Source: Epiperipatus broadwayi (Eukaryota; Onychophora; Udeonychophora; Euonychophora; Peripatidae). From it: a stretch of 64,000 nucleotides of DNA. This document shows positions 13,138 to 23,749 of this stretch, in pieces. Position 1 is the stretch's first letter. Each line of letters begins with the position of its first letter. A program made the position numbers and the translations under genes. The notes beneath the pieces are model-generated. The model ran no database searches, was not told where the DNA came from, and saw only the letters and a program-made list of their open reading frames with translations. Location of the stretch: positions 62,001 through 126,000 of the forward strand of contig JAQFVV010006846.1 of assembly GCA_028023455.1 (NCBI GenBank), read 5' to 3'.

Positions 13138-13437
13138 TAAAATTTATTTATTTAACCAAAAATTCAAAATTTTATAGATAATTTGTAATTAACATATTTA
13201 TTAAATAATTCTCTATTGTTGTGTTAATAAAAGTAAATCCTTTAAATAATATAAATTTGTATTTTTATGCACAATTATGAAATTCAAAAAAGTAATTACA
13301 GCAACTATGGATTTGAAAATAATTTATTTAGCCAAAGAATACAAAATTTTCTAAATGATTTCTTAATTAATATATTTATTAATAAAATTTTATTATTATT
13401 ATGCTAATAAAAGTAAATATTTTAAATAAAGTAAATT
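13138..13437. repeat. Diverged direct repeat, about 120 bp, two copies
   Basis: The blocks at about 13138-13257 and 13318-13437 share the order TTTATTTA.CCAAA, CAAAATTTT, ATATTTATTAA and TAATAAAAGTAAAT, then a run ending in TTTAAATAA. The offset is about 180 bp. They are noncoding and clearly diverged. Confidence 0.5.
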
Positions 13438-13599
13438 GTTTTCACTTAATGTAACTTTTGTTAGACATTAGTTCTTGCTTTGTAAAAATTTAAACCACTT
13501 TACTGCTTTTATTTAACATAGTTGCCACTTAGTAGCAATTTTTAAGAACTATGTGAGTGTGCAAAATATAAAAGTATATTATTCAATAAATAATGATGG

Positions 13600-14261
13600 T
13601 ACACTATGTCGGAAAGATTATAAATTTATTCTTTAAAAAATTTACAGCTTAGCAATGCTTTCGACCAGGTCAATCATATTCATAGAATGAATATGGATGT
13701 ATAAAAAAAAAGAATTTATAAGTTAAATAAGTTTATAAATTTAATTATACCAGTTGCATGATAATGCAATGCAAGAGTTTTCCTTGTTTATCATGTTGGT
13801 GTTATTTGCAATAAACCATGCCTCTTTATATATATATTTTATCTTCATAAGATAACTAACTGTAGATATCTGAGAATCAACCAACCATAAATATTTTCAA
13901 GAACTGTTTGATCTCCATTTAGGTGAATCAAGAGCAATAGACTATTTTTTAGGAGTTTTAAATTGCTTTAATGGGAACTTAGTTGCACTTAAGATTGTTT
14001 TCTGAATTTCTTATCAATTCCAGAAGGACAGAACAAAAGAATTATTAACAAAGACTTTTAAATGCAAGATTTTCTAATTAACTTTCTTTTAATAATAATA
14101 ATAAAAAATTTGAATATTTATTTTTATTAATTGCCATAGCTTCCTTTTCTTATCTGTAGCACTCCCAAAGAAACTTTTTATGCATACCATCTAATTAAAA
14201 ATTTTTAAATTAAATTAATTTTTTTTAAAGAATAAATTTATAATATTTCTGTCATAGTGTA
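13600..14261. mobile_element. 658-bp TIR element with TA duplication (Tc1/mariner-like, non-autonomous)
   Basis: The left end CACTATGTCGGAAAGATTAT at 13602 matches the reverse complement of the right end ending at 14259, CACTATGACAGAAATATTAT. The match continues through AAATTTATTCTTTAAAA for about 40 bases. Both ends are flanked by the dinucleotide TA (13600-13601 and 14260-14261). A TA duplication with TIRs beginning CA(C/G)T fits the Tc1/mariner superfamily. No transposase frame survives inside, so it is either a non-autonomous derivative or badly decayed. The superfamily call rests on ends and duplication only. Confidence 0.65.
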
Positions 14262-15560
14262 CCAGCACTATTTATTAAATTATAAACAAATAAGGAATTA
14301 CTATTAAATAAAAAAATAAAATCTGATTGAATTACAGCTTATAAAAGTATATTATTAAAATGGTTGCTTTTATTAATATGTATTAATTTTAAAATGTATT
14401 CAAAAAATTATATACTTTTTGTTTAATAAATTATTTTCAAAATCCAGGTATTTTTGATTGATTCGGTATTTTTTCTTTTTGGTTATTGGTGTATATTACA
14501 TGATTCTATCTGATGGATAGTATACATGCTAATACAGTATTAACAATTCACAAGCAAGTCATTTTTAAATAAATAAATATATATAAAGTATATAAAATTT
14601 TAGAAATAATAAATGTTTGTACGATTTTTTTTAAAGTTTTTATCAAACTTGTATCCAGTTTTAAAATTGTTATTTTCATGGTAAGACTATTTTGCATCTA
14701 ATAATAAAATTTGTTTTTTATTTTTATTTGGAATAGTTAATAACAATTTAAATATAAGGCATTGATCTGGAAAAGCATTGTGTAAGCTGGAATCATAGTT
14801 ATTTCTATTTTCAATTTATAACAATACACCAAATTCTTTCCATTTCATTTTGAAACTTTTGTTTTAAAATTGATATTATCTTAAGCAATTTAGCACAGAA
14901 ATAGGCAAAGAAATTTCCTGCATTTAAAAAAAAACAATAAAACTTTTAGTTGAATAGAATAAATGTATAAAATAAAGTTCCAGTTCAGTAATAAAGTTGC
15001 ATGACCACCTGAACAACTAATCATATAATTATAAGTGATAATCTTATATTAAAACTATACTTAGCATATATTATTTGAAGAAAATAAAATAAAAGACTCA
15101 GCATTTCAGTATAATTTTTTTTTTAACTATGAATTTTTAAAAGTAAATGTATTCTTTTAATTCAGTATTTAATTATGAAATCTAAATATGTTGGGATTGA
15201 GTAATATTTTTATAAAACATTGTTGCTACCTAAGTTATTAAAGAAATCCAATATTCTACACACCTGAAAACTTTAAAAGAAAAAAAATGTCATTATTTGT
15301 GAAGAAATATTCATCTTCTTAAACTGTCTAATATTCCTTCTCACCACTTTTTTTTAAAGTTTTAATTAAAAATAAATAAACTAATAAATATTTTTTTAAA
15401 TAAATAAAATTGATTGAAAGTAAATATTTATTGGAGTAAAATTTTAACACAACTGATTCATTAAAGGTTCCAGCAATATGAAATCAAACTATCAACTATC
15501 TCGCATTTGAAAGTGAAAACAGCAAAGCAAAAAATATTTACATTTGCTAATAGTAAAAAA
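14262..15560. other. AT-rich noncoding DNA, nothing recognised
   Basis: No gene or repeat family recognised. Poly(A)/poly(T) runs and short ATTA-type repeats only. Confidence 0.45.
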
Positions 15561-15561
15561 A

Positions 15562-15620
15562 TGGTACTTACATATTAATCCTGCAATGTAGAGGAGATGG
15601 TACATATTTTCACGTCCATA
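15562..15620. repeat. Partial copy of a MITE end (matches 21986-22155)
   Basis: GGTACTTACATATTAATCC at 15563-15581, followed by TGCAATGTA, matches the ends of the inverted-repeat element at 21986-22155, and the similarity continues weakly through ATTTTCAC. The stretch TTACATATTA at 15568-15577 corresponds to the target in which the LTR element at 17139-21985 sits. Confidence 0.45.
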
Positions 15621-15624
15621 ATAA

Positions 15625-15837
15625 ATGTGTAACCTTGCAATTGCATCAAATAAACTCTGCAATCTGATCCAATCTCATACAATAATGTGTTATTGTTTTT
15701 TTGTGGTAATTTTACATTCTCAGTTACTGTCCAGATTTCATTCTGACAAGATTTTTAGTGCTATCAATTGCATTTTTAAACTACTTTCTTACTTCATTTG
15801 TATTCATAGTTTTGATTCAATGATTTTTACTTTCATG
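15625..15837. other. Region preceding the tandem duplication, no supported gene
   Basis: A frame of 117 codons runs from 15625 to 15978, the longest in the window. It is rich in F, I, C and S, has no motif I recognise, and crosses into the hAT-type insertion at 15929, so its 3' end is insertion sequence. A 40-bp motif TTCATAGTTTTGATTCAATG near 15802 is repeated in degenerate form at about 15842 and again at 16397. I do not call a gene. Confidence 0.35.
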
Positions 15838-16375
15838 TGCATTCGTAGTTTTGGTTTAATAATTTTTATCCGCTATTCAAGTGAATGCTGTTTTATATTT
15901 TCAAGAAAACATATTGGAGGCCCTAACACAGGGGTAGTCAACCTTTTTATACCTATTGCCTACCTTTGTATCTTTTAGTATTTCTAACCAACCACCGGTT
16001 CCACAGTAATGGTGATTTATAAAGTAGGGAAGTAACTTTATTTTATAAAATTTATAAAGCAGAGTTTCAGCAAGCTAAAGCATATAAATGTCTGAAATTT
16101 TTTTAAAAAGTCAATTAAATTTAAAAAAAAAAAGTGCTTCAGTGTCGGACAAAATTCCTACTGCCCACTAGTGGGCGGTAGGGGCCAGGTTGACTACCAC
16201 TGCACTAACATAATCATCAAAATTGACAAGAGCATTTTCAAACCAAGCTGGACACATTCTTCATGAACAGTGGATGTTTGGTGGCTTGTGCAGAGAGACC
16301 AATATGTTTTATCATGACAATTACTGATAGAACAGCAGCAACTCTTATGGAAGCCATGAAACAAAATGTGGAAGA
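15838..16375 (+). repeat. Tandem duplication copy 1 (interrupted by hAT element)
   Basis: Without the insertion at 15929-16202 this copy aligns with 16389-16665: TTTATATTTTCAAGAAAA, GGAG.CCCTAACA, AAATTGACAA.AGC.TTTTCAAA and ACTCTTATGGAAGCCA occur in the same order. One reading of the shared part is peptide-like (a D-R-T-E-A-T-L-M-E-A segment in copy 2), and both copies carry stops or frame breaks, so it may derive from an exon or a transposon protein. Product not recognised. Confidence 0.7.
15921..16210. mobile_element. 274-bp non-autonomous hAT-type element with 8-bp duplication
   Basis: The element spans 15929-16202. The left end is CAGGGGTAGTCAACC; the right end on the opposite strand is CAGTGGTAGTCAACC, followed by a GC-rich CTGGCCCCTACCGCCCAC. 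The 8 bases on each side are CCCTAACA (15921-15928) and CACTAACA (16203-16210), 7 of 8 identical. The paralogous copy reads CCCCTAACAAAATCATC at 16480-16496 without interruption, which is the pre-insertion site. CA(G)-type TIRs with 8-bp duplications are the signature of the hAT superfamily. No transposase is encoded. Confidence 0.85.
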
Positions 16376-16388
16376 AAGATTTTACTTT

Positions 16389-16665
16389 GATTTGTATTCA
16401 TAGTTTTGATTCAACGATTTTTACACACTACTGAAATGAATGCTATTTTATATTTTCAAGAAAATATACAATTGGAGCCCCTAACAAAATCATCGAAATT
16501 GACAACAGCCTTTTCAAAACCAAGCTGGATAAATTCTTCCAGAACAGTGAATGAATGTTTGGTGCCCTGTGCAGGGACACCGATGAGCATTTTATCATGA
16601 CAATCAATGATAGAACAGAGGCAACTCTTATGGAAGCCACGAAACAAAATGTGGAAGAGGAATCA
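16389..16665 (+). repeat. Tandem duplication copy 2 (uninterrupted)
   Basis: This is the second copy of the 15838-16375 segment, retaining the empty hAT site. In one forward frame it reads KIDNSLF.., then a stop, then GALCRDTDEHFIMTINDRTE and further open codons, which hints at former coding sequence. I cannot name the protein. The overlapping frames at 16406-16647 on both strands are products of this duplicated block and are not independent genes. Confidence 0.65.
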
Positions 16666-17138
16666 ATGATTTGGCCTGTAAAAGCATTGAATTACGAAAT
16701 ACCAGTTATGATCATTTTCATATGAACCACAAATACAATCATGTGTTAAGTAAGTGTGCATTTTGGGAAAAATAAAAATTTTATTTTTAGTCTCCATTTT
16801 GGGGGGGGAAACATTATCCAAAATAAAGTAGAACAGAAAATTCCTGTTACATATTACATGGTAAGAACCATATGTGTATATTTTACAGTTTTTTATAATA
16901 TTTCAGATTATTTTGTAATTTAGTGATTGTTTGGTCTATATTTCAAGCTACATTTGGGAATTGCATAATGGCATGTCATATTTTACATTTTTTATGTCAA
17001 ATCAATATTTTTACTATTGTTAAATATACTTTTTAAGATTGATTTTTGGTTGAAATTCATATTTTTACTATTGTTACAAATTAATATTCCGTGTATTGTT
17101 AAAAATGTACTTTTGAAGATTCATTTTAATATTACATA

Positions 17139-19263
17139 TGTAACGATATATAGATATGTCGTTACATTAATTTAAAAGAAAAACAAAGTTCGCAAATAAA
17201 AATAAATGTATTAAAAATCTATAAAAAAACTAGACGCTAAAATTAAAATGTTGTTAAATATATATATTCGCACAGATGCTAAACTTTAGAAATATTTTTT
17301 TTATATATATAAATAAAAAAGGGTATTTGAACGTATTTTTTTTTTTTTGATAAAAAAATACAAGAGTTAAATATTAAAATATTTAATATAAGTTAAAATA
17401 AAAACAGGTATTAATTAATTCCTTTAATCTATAAATGGAAATGATTGTTTATTATTTGAAAAACAAGCTAGCCCTCAAGGCTCTTATGTAATTAAAGGGT
17501 CAGATGGAAATTAAATAAGAGAAATTAGCTGGACCAATGGAAGCACCAAGCCTTGGCTCGGACCCTAACGAAAGTGATGGATTGGTGACGTTTTGTTGTT
17601 TGAATCCGTGTGGATAATATAAAAAGGAGAAATATTGAGTATTGGGCAGTTCCAGCTGTTTGTTGTGAGAGATGGGGTAGGACGCACATACCTCACTCTC
17701 TCTATTTTTAAAAATGAACTGATTGAGATACCGAAAGGAACCAGCTAATGCCACCTCCAGAACATTATCTTCTAAACGAGAAGTCACGGGAATATAAAAC
17801 AAGAACCTGGACTCTGCTACTGTAAGCTATCGACAATGAACTTAAAAATATTTTTTTTAAATAATTAAGAACTTTCGTGAAAGCAATTTAAATGTTAAAA
17901 TGGAATTTCTATTTGACCTTTAAGTTTAAAATCAATTGATGTTTAATTTTATATGTTTGTTATTGATAAAAAAATCATTTCCATTTATTTTAATTGTATA
18001 AATTATTTATTGTTTAAATTTTAAATGTATGAAATTTAAGTTGTTTATAGACGCTTGCATGGATTCGTTTGCGGTTAATTATATTTTGGTTTTCATATTT
18101 GATCAAAATATATAGACATTCGATAAATAATGATACCTTACGGTGAGTATCTAAAATGTATTTATTCGGATGTCTTTTAAGTTATTGGTGACAACGCAAG
18201 TATCTTATGGTGAATACTATTGGGTTACTTATAAGTTTCCCTCTGCGATTGTCGGTATCAATAATTTTGTATTTTGATCGTTTATGCTTATTTTGAAATG
18301 TTTTTGACCGTGGAATCTATGTAATCGATCTATACCCAACATTTTAAAACAAATTGTATAAAAGTTATCTGTGCGAACATATCTAAATGATAAATTTAAG
18401 TCGGGCGTGAACGGCTATATAGTTTTGTAAGGTTATATTAAGGAAGGGTAATCTTAGGTTATTTGTTTCGTAGTTGAATTGGTTCAATGGATTGGATACA
18501 TTTGTGTAATTAGTTGATGTAGTATGAGGTCCGCTATGGGCAGGATTATAGATATACGCCACACACCCTCTGTTTGCCTATGGATGGGTTTGTAAGTCGG
18601 CAGAAGACCGCAGTCCATTCCTATGGAGTTTTTTGTTTATTGATCTACTTGCCAACAGATGTCACATTCCTGTTGGTGGAGAATCAATCTCTTCTCTATT
18701 TCTACTTATTGTTCAGATGTACATTCCTGACAATATAGTATTTTGTGTTGTCGTATCATGCTACATTGAATACATGAATGTATCGGATGGATTGGCGCCA
18801 GTTGATTGCGAAATTTGTTGCCTAAGGTTAAATCAGGGAAGAATATTTTCTTTTCAAATACAGACCTATGTAGTCTATTCATACCCGACCCTCTAAATAA
18901 AATATTAAACATTATAGCAAGCTATTTTAAATGTAAAATTAAAAGTTAATATAAAAATCTAAATGTTAAACTTATTCCTCAGGTTTAGAATGATTTTATA
19001 TGTGCGTAAATAAATATTTTTCTGTGTTAATTTCTGGCAGTGGCTTTTATTATTTTTTTATATTTATATCTAAATTTATAGATTTTTATCTCTGCGTCTC
19101 CACTGAGCTAGTGACAATGGGCTAATGATCTAAATATGTAAATAAAGTGGAATCCTAACAGCGCGTATCTGCCTACTTTATAAATTTTTCTAGGCTCAAA
19201 TGCCTAGATGGCGCCCTTGGTAGTGCGGTGCGATGCGATCTCCCACTTCGTTTGGATCGTTAT
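17139..19263 (+). repeat. 5' LTR of the young LTR element
   Basis: It opens with a 28-base near-palindrome TGTAACGA..TCGTTACA at 17139-17166. A TATA-like box TATAAAAAG lies at about 17619, with the possible transcript start some 25-30 bases on. CTGTAAGC near 17820 could serve as a splice donor. AATAAAATATTAAA at about 18896 could be the polyadenylation signal, giving an R region of about 1.2 kb if used. Frames at 17500-17802 (minus) and 18633-18896 (plus) recur in LTR2 only because the LTRs are repeats; neither has a recognisable domain. Confidence 0.75.
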
Positions 19264-19859
19264 AATTGGCATCCCAAGTGTGGCCTTACCTCAGAGATTG
19301 ACCCTGAGAAGGGGAATTGATGATGATGAACTTTTCTATCTTTAATAAACCACTAGTATTTTTGAAAATAAATCATGCCCGCAATATTTTTTCTCAAATT
19401 AGTATAAATATATTTGTTGTATTGACGTGGAGTTACAGTTGAAGTTTTGTTTAAAAAGTGCTGCCAGTAAGAAAAAATTGCGCATATGTAGAGATAAATT
19501 TGAGGAATAAAAAGTAATAAATAAAATGTAATAATAAATCTAAATCATAATTTTTTTTTAAAAAGTCTTGTTAAACTAAAATCTAATAGTTCAACTTGCC
19601 TAAGAAGTGGTAAAAGATAGGAGAAATGAAACTTGGAAGGGAGGGGGCAGAAATTTAGCTGGTAATAAGGAATCAACAGTCAACATTTTTTTTAACATTA
19701 CATTTGTATGTAATTACTGTTTTGTCTTTTAAAAAAAAGTTTTGTCCTTTTAAAATTTTCATATATACTGTAATCAATTTGTGTAACGTAATTAATTACT
19801 AACACTAAGTAAAGTTTTTTTTTTTTAATGTTTTTGTTTTTTGAGGAAGTTTACTGATA
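19264..19859 (+). other. Interior of the LTR element, noncoding
   Basis: It starts AATTGGCATCCCAAGTGTGG, the primer-binding-like site. No frame of useful length follows. A weak purine-rich stretch (GAGGAAG at about 19843) precedes LTR2 where a polypurine tract would be expected, but it is short and interrupted by T, so this part of the LTR model is weak. Confidence 0.6.
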
Positions 19860-21985
19860 TGTAACGATATATAGATATGTCGTTACATTAATTTAAAAGA
19901 AAAACAAAGTTCGCAAATAAAAATAAATGTATTAAAAATCTATAAAAAAACTAGACGCTAAAATTAAAATGTTGTTAAATATATATATTCGCACAGATGC
20001 TAAACTTTAAAAATATTTTTTTTATATATATAAATAAAAAAGGGTATTTGAACGTTTTTTTTTTTTTGATAAAAAAATACAAGAGTTAAATATTAAAATA
20101 TTTAATATAAGTTAAAATAAAAAAAGGTATTAATTAATTCCTGTAATCTATAAATGGAAATGATTGTTTATTATTTGAAAAACAAGCTAGCCCTCAAGGC
20201 TCTTATGTAATTAAAGGGTCAGATGGAAATTAGATAAGAGAAATTAGCTGGACCAATGGAAGCACCAAGCCTTGGCTCGGACCCTAACGAAAGTGATGGA
20301 TTGGTGACGTTTTGTTGTTTGAATCCGTGTGGATAATATAAAAAGGAGAAATATTGAGTATTGGGCAGTTCCAGCTGTTTGTTGTGAGAGATGGGGTAGG
20401 ACGCACATACCTCACTCTCTCTCTATTTTTAAAAATGAACTGACTGAGATACCGAAAGGAACCAGCTAATGCCACCTCCAGAACATTATCTTCTAAACGA
20501 GAAGTCACGGGAATATAAAACAAGAACCTGGACTCTGCTACTGTAAGCTATCGACAATGAACTTAAAAATATTTTTGTTAAATAATTAAGAACTTTCGTG
20601 AAAGCAATTTAAATGTTAAAACGGAATTTCTATTTGACCTTTAAGTTTAAAATCAATTGATGTTTAATTTTATATGTTTGTTATTGATAAAAAAATCATT
20701 TCCATTTATTTTAATTGTATAAATTATTTATTGTTTAAATTTTAAATGTATGAAATTTAAGTTGTTTATAGACGCTTGCATGGATTCGTTTGCGGTTAAT
20801 TATATTTTGGTTTTCATATTTGATCAAAATATATAGACATTCGATAAATAATGATACCTTACGGTGAGTATCTAAAATGTATTTATTCGGATGTCTTTTA
20901 AGTTATTGGTGACAACGCAAGTATCTTATGGTGAATACTATTGGGTTACTTATAAGTTTCCCTCTGCGATTGTCGGTATCAATAATTTTGTATTTTGATC
21001 GTTTATGCTTATTTTGAAATGTTTTTGACCGTGGAATCTATGTAATCGATCTATACCCAACATTTTAAAACAAATTGTATAAAAGTTATCTGTGCGAACA
21101 TATCTAAATGATAAATTTAAGTCGGGCGTGAACGGCTATATAGTTTTGTAAGGTTATATTAAGGGAGGGTAATCTTAGGTTATTTGTTTCGTAGTTGAAT
21201 TGGTTCAATGGATTGGATCCGATCTGTGTAATTAGTTGATGTAGTATGAGGTCCGCTATGGGCAGGATTATAGATATACGCCACACACCCTCTGTTTGCC
21301 TATGGATGGGTTTGTAAGTCGGCAGAAGACCGCAGTCCATTCCTATGGAGTTTTTTGTTTATTGATCTACTTGCCAACAGATGTCACATTCCTGTTGGTG
21401 GAGAATCAATCTCTTCTCTATTTCTACTTATTGTTCAGATGTACATTCCTGACAATATAGTATTTTGTGTTGTCGTATCATGCTACATTGAATACATGAA
21501 TGTATCGGATGGATTGGCGCCAGTTGATTGCGAAATTTGTTGCCTAAGGTTAAATCAGGGAAGAATATTTTCTTTTCAAATACAGACCTATGTAGTCTAT
21601 TCATACCCGACCCTCTAAATAAAATATTAAACATTATAGCAAGCTATTTTAAATGTAAAATTAAAAGTTAGTATAAAAATCTAAATGTTAAACTTATTCC
21701 TCGGGTTTAGAATGATTTTATATGTGCGTAAATAAATATTTTTCTGTGTTAATTTCTGGCAGTGGCTTTTATTATTTTTTTATATTTATATCTAAATTTA
21801 TAGATTTTTATCTCTGCGTCTCCACTGAGCTAGTGACAATGGGCTAACGATCTAAATATGTAAATAAAGTGGAATCCTAACAGCGCGTATCTGCCTACTT
21901 TATAAATTTTTCTAGGCTCAAATGCCTAGATGGCGCCCTTGGTAGTGCGGTGCGATGCGATCTCCCACTTCGTTTGGATCGTTAT
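19860..21985 (+). repeat. 3' LTR of the young LTR element
   Basis: Nearly identical to 17139-19263. One cluster of change is at about 21217-21226, where GGATCCGATCTG replaces GGATACATTTG; most others are single substitutions or run-length changes. It is followed by the target duplication ACATA and then by MITE sequence. Confidence 0.8.
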
Positions 21986-22155
21986 ACATATTAGTCCTGC
22001 AATGTATCAAAACTGCTATACCTTTTCACATATGTATTCAGACCTTCGATCAGATCACAAGATTAGAAAGTTGTCAGTGAATTGATATGAATGTGAAAAG
22101 GCATAGCAGTTCTGATACGTATTGCTGGATTAATACATACGTACCTAAAAAATAA
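21986..22155. repeat. MITE-like inverted repeat into which the LTR element inserted
   Basis: ATTAGTCCTGCAATGTATCA (from 21990) and CTGCTATACCTTTTCACAT pair with the reverse complement of the right part, which reads ATTAATCCAGCAATACGTATC and CTGCTATGCCTTTTCACAT. The two halves give a foldback of about 150 bp with a short central loop. The left outer end continues on the far side of the LTR element as TTACATA at 17132-17138. Confidence 0.65.
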
Positions 22156-23577
22156 TTAACAAATATTAAAGTTTGCAAATATTAAAATCTTAGAATCAGT
22201 TCTTTATCAATAAAGTGTTAAGTTTATTCTAAAGTATTTCCTATTTCTGGCCTCATCCTGTAAATTTCTTTTTTTTAAATATATATATAGTAAATTTTTA
22301 GAAATGGCATTGTGGAGTTTCATATGCCTTTACAATAACTCAAGTTTAATTTTTTCTTAATAATCTAATTATTTATTGGTAACACTTTAAAACTACAGAC
22401 TTTATACTCTTTACAAATTGTATTTATAAAGGATGAAACAACTTTCTCCTTTAAATCTCTTAAAATTAGGACACAACGTTGAATAAATTGGCAAAAACAC
22501 AAGAATTGAAAGATTTTCAAAATATTTTTACATATGTTATTAATTTACCAATTTTGCATTCTAATTACACATTTTATCAGCTTTGGTTTTTTGATGATTT
22601 TACATTTTTACTAGATTTTTTTAAATCTAGAATAAATTGATTTTTTATATCTTTATAACATCACCAAATATCAATACTCAGCTATCTACATACCATTTTA
22701 GTTTATTGATTTTTAAAAAAAAAACAATACATTGAGAATACTGGAACAATTAATTAATAAATTTAAAATTTAGCGTACTTTACATATATAAAATATATGT
22801 ACTTAGATATTAAAAAATATACAACAGAAAATAAAATATAAAATTTACATACACATTACAATAATTAAATACTCTTTTACTGTTTAAAAATTGATCTAAA
22901 AATAAAATTTGTCTTTTTCATTTATATTGTTAGAATGTTTATATATAAAAAGAAAGAGAGATTGTAACCATATATTTAACTCTTTGGGTTAGATATATGT
23001 TTTAAAGCATTAAAAAAATTTTTTTTAATTATATAAGATTATAATAAATAAATTTCTTTATCTGTACTATCATAATAAAATCTTAAATTATGTTTCAATA
23101 GTAGGAGTTAAAGTAATTCAGTTAGCCTTGTTAATTAGAAATATTTAAAAGACTGTCTTAGATTGTTTAATATTTATTTAAAAGAATAAAATTAATATTT
23201 AATCTTAAGAAGAGTTAATCTATAGTTTAATGTTTTAAACAGATTTAATAGATAAAGTTGTCCTATGCTGTCTGAAATGATTAGTTAATTTTGTTAGAAT
23301 GTTTAGTTGTTAATTTTTTTAAATAAATAATTTTAAAAATAAATATCAATTTATATGAAAGCATTTAAAATTAGCATTTTAAAATAGTGAGTATAACTGA
23401 CTGAGAATAGCTGTAATTTTTAAATTGATTTTAAGTGTCAGTTAATAACTAATTTGTTTTCATTGCATTAAAAATGATATTTAATGTGCACATATATGTA
23501 TATTTAGAGCTTGCAGTGAAATATTGAAAGTTAAAAAGATTTATTAAAAATAAGTGTATTTTTAAAATTGGATTCAT
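22156..23577. other. AT-rich noncoding DNA, nothing recognised
   Basis: No frame, RNA gene or repeat family recognised. Confidence 0.45.
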
Positions 23578-23749
23578 CTAGTATAATGTTCATCACATGA
23601 TCACCATCTCTATACTAGCACATAGATATTGGATGAGTAGGCATTAGATAGGGATTTTATGCACTAGCCTTCTGGCATCCATTGATTACTCTGTTTGGCA
23701 AATGGTGGCACTACTGTATGGAGAGTTTTGCCTTTGCTAGTATAATGTT
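23578..23749. mobile_element. 146-bp retroposon-like insert with 13-bp target duplication
   Basis: CTAGTATAATGTT occurs at 23578-23590 and again at 23737-23749. The sequence between (23591-23736) is markedly less AT-rich than its surroundings (for example CATCACATGATCACCATCTC and GGCAAATGGTGGCACTACTG). A short, compositionally distinct insert with a long exact direct duplication is what a SINE or truncated LINE insertion leaves. I could not recognise a tRNA, 5S or 7SL head on either strand. Confidence 0.6.

Larger units (their letters stand above)
17134..21990 (+). mobile_element. Complete non-autonomous LTR-type element, TSD ACATA
   Basis: Two near-identical direct repeats (17139-19263 and 19860-21985, about 2125 bp each) flank an interior of only about 596 bp. 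ACATA precedes the first (17134-17138) and follows the second (21986-21990), a perfect 5-bp duplication. LTRs begin TGTAACGAT and end ATCGTTAT, forming short inverted ends. Immediately inside LTR1 lies TGGCATCCCAAGTGTGG at 19267, placed and worded like a tRNA primer-binding site. I counted roughly 15 base differences plus a few length changes between the LTRs, so the insertion is young. No gag, protease, RT or integrase is encoded. LTR length far exceeds the interior, fitting neither typical TRIM nor LARD proportions. Mobilisation would need a partner element not seen here. Confidence 0.8.

Noticed and set aside
15625-15978. Longest open frame in the window (117 codons, plus)
   Set aside because: Crosses into the hAT-type insertion, has biased F/I/C/S content and no motif; a stop-free run of this size can occur by chance among many frames.
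18633-21634. Pairs of identical frames on both strands (87, 68 and about 79-100 codons)
   Set aside because: They are identical only because the two LTRs are recent copies of each other; no domain is recognisable and the older LTR at 1-1755 does not keep them.
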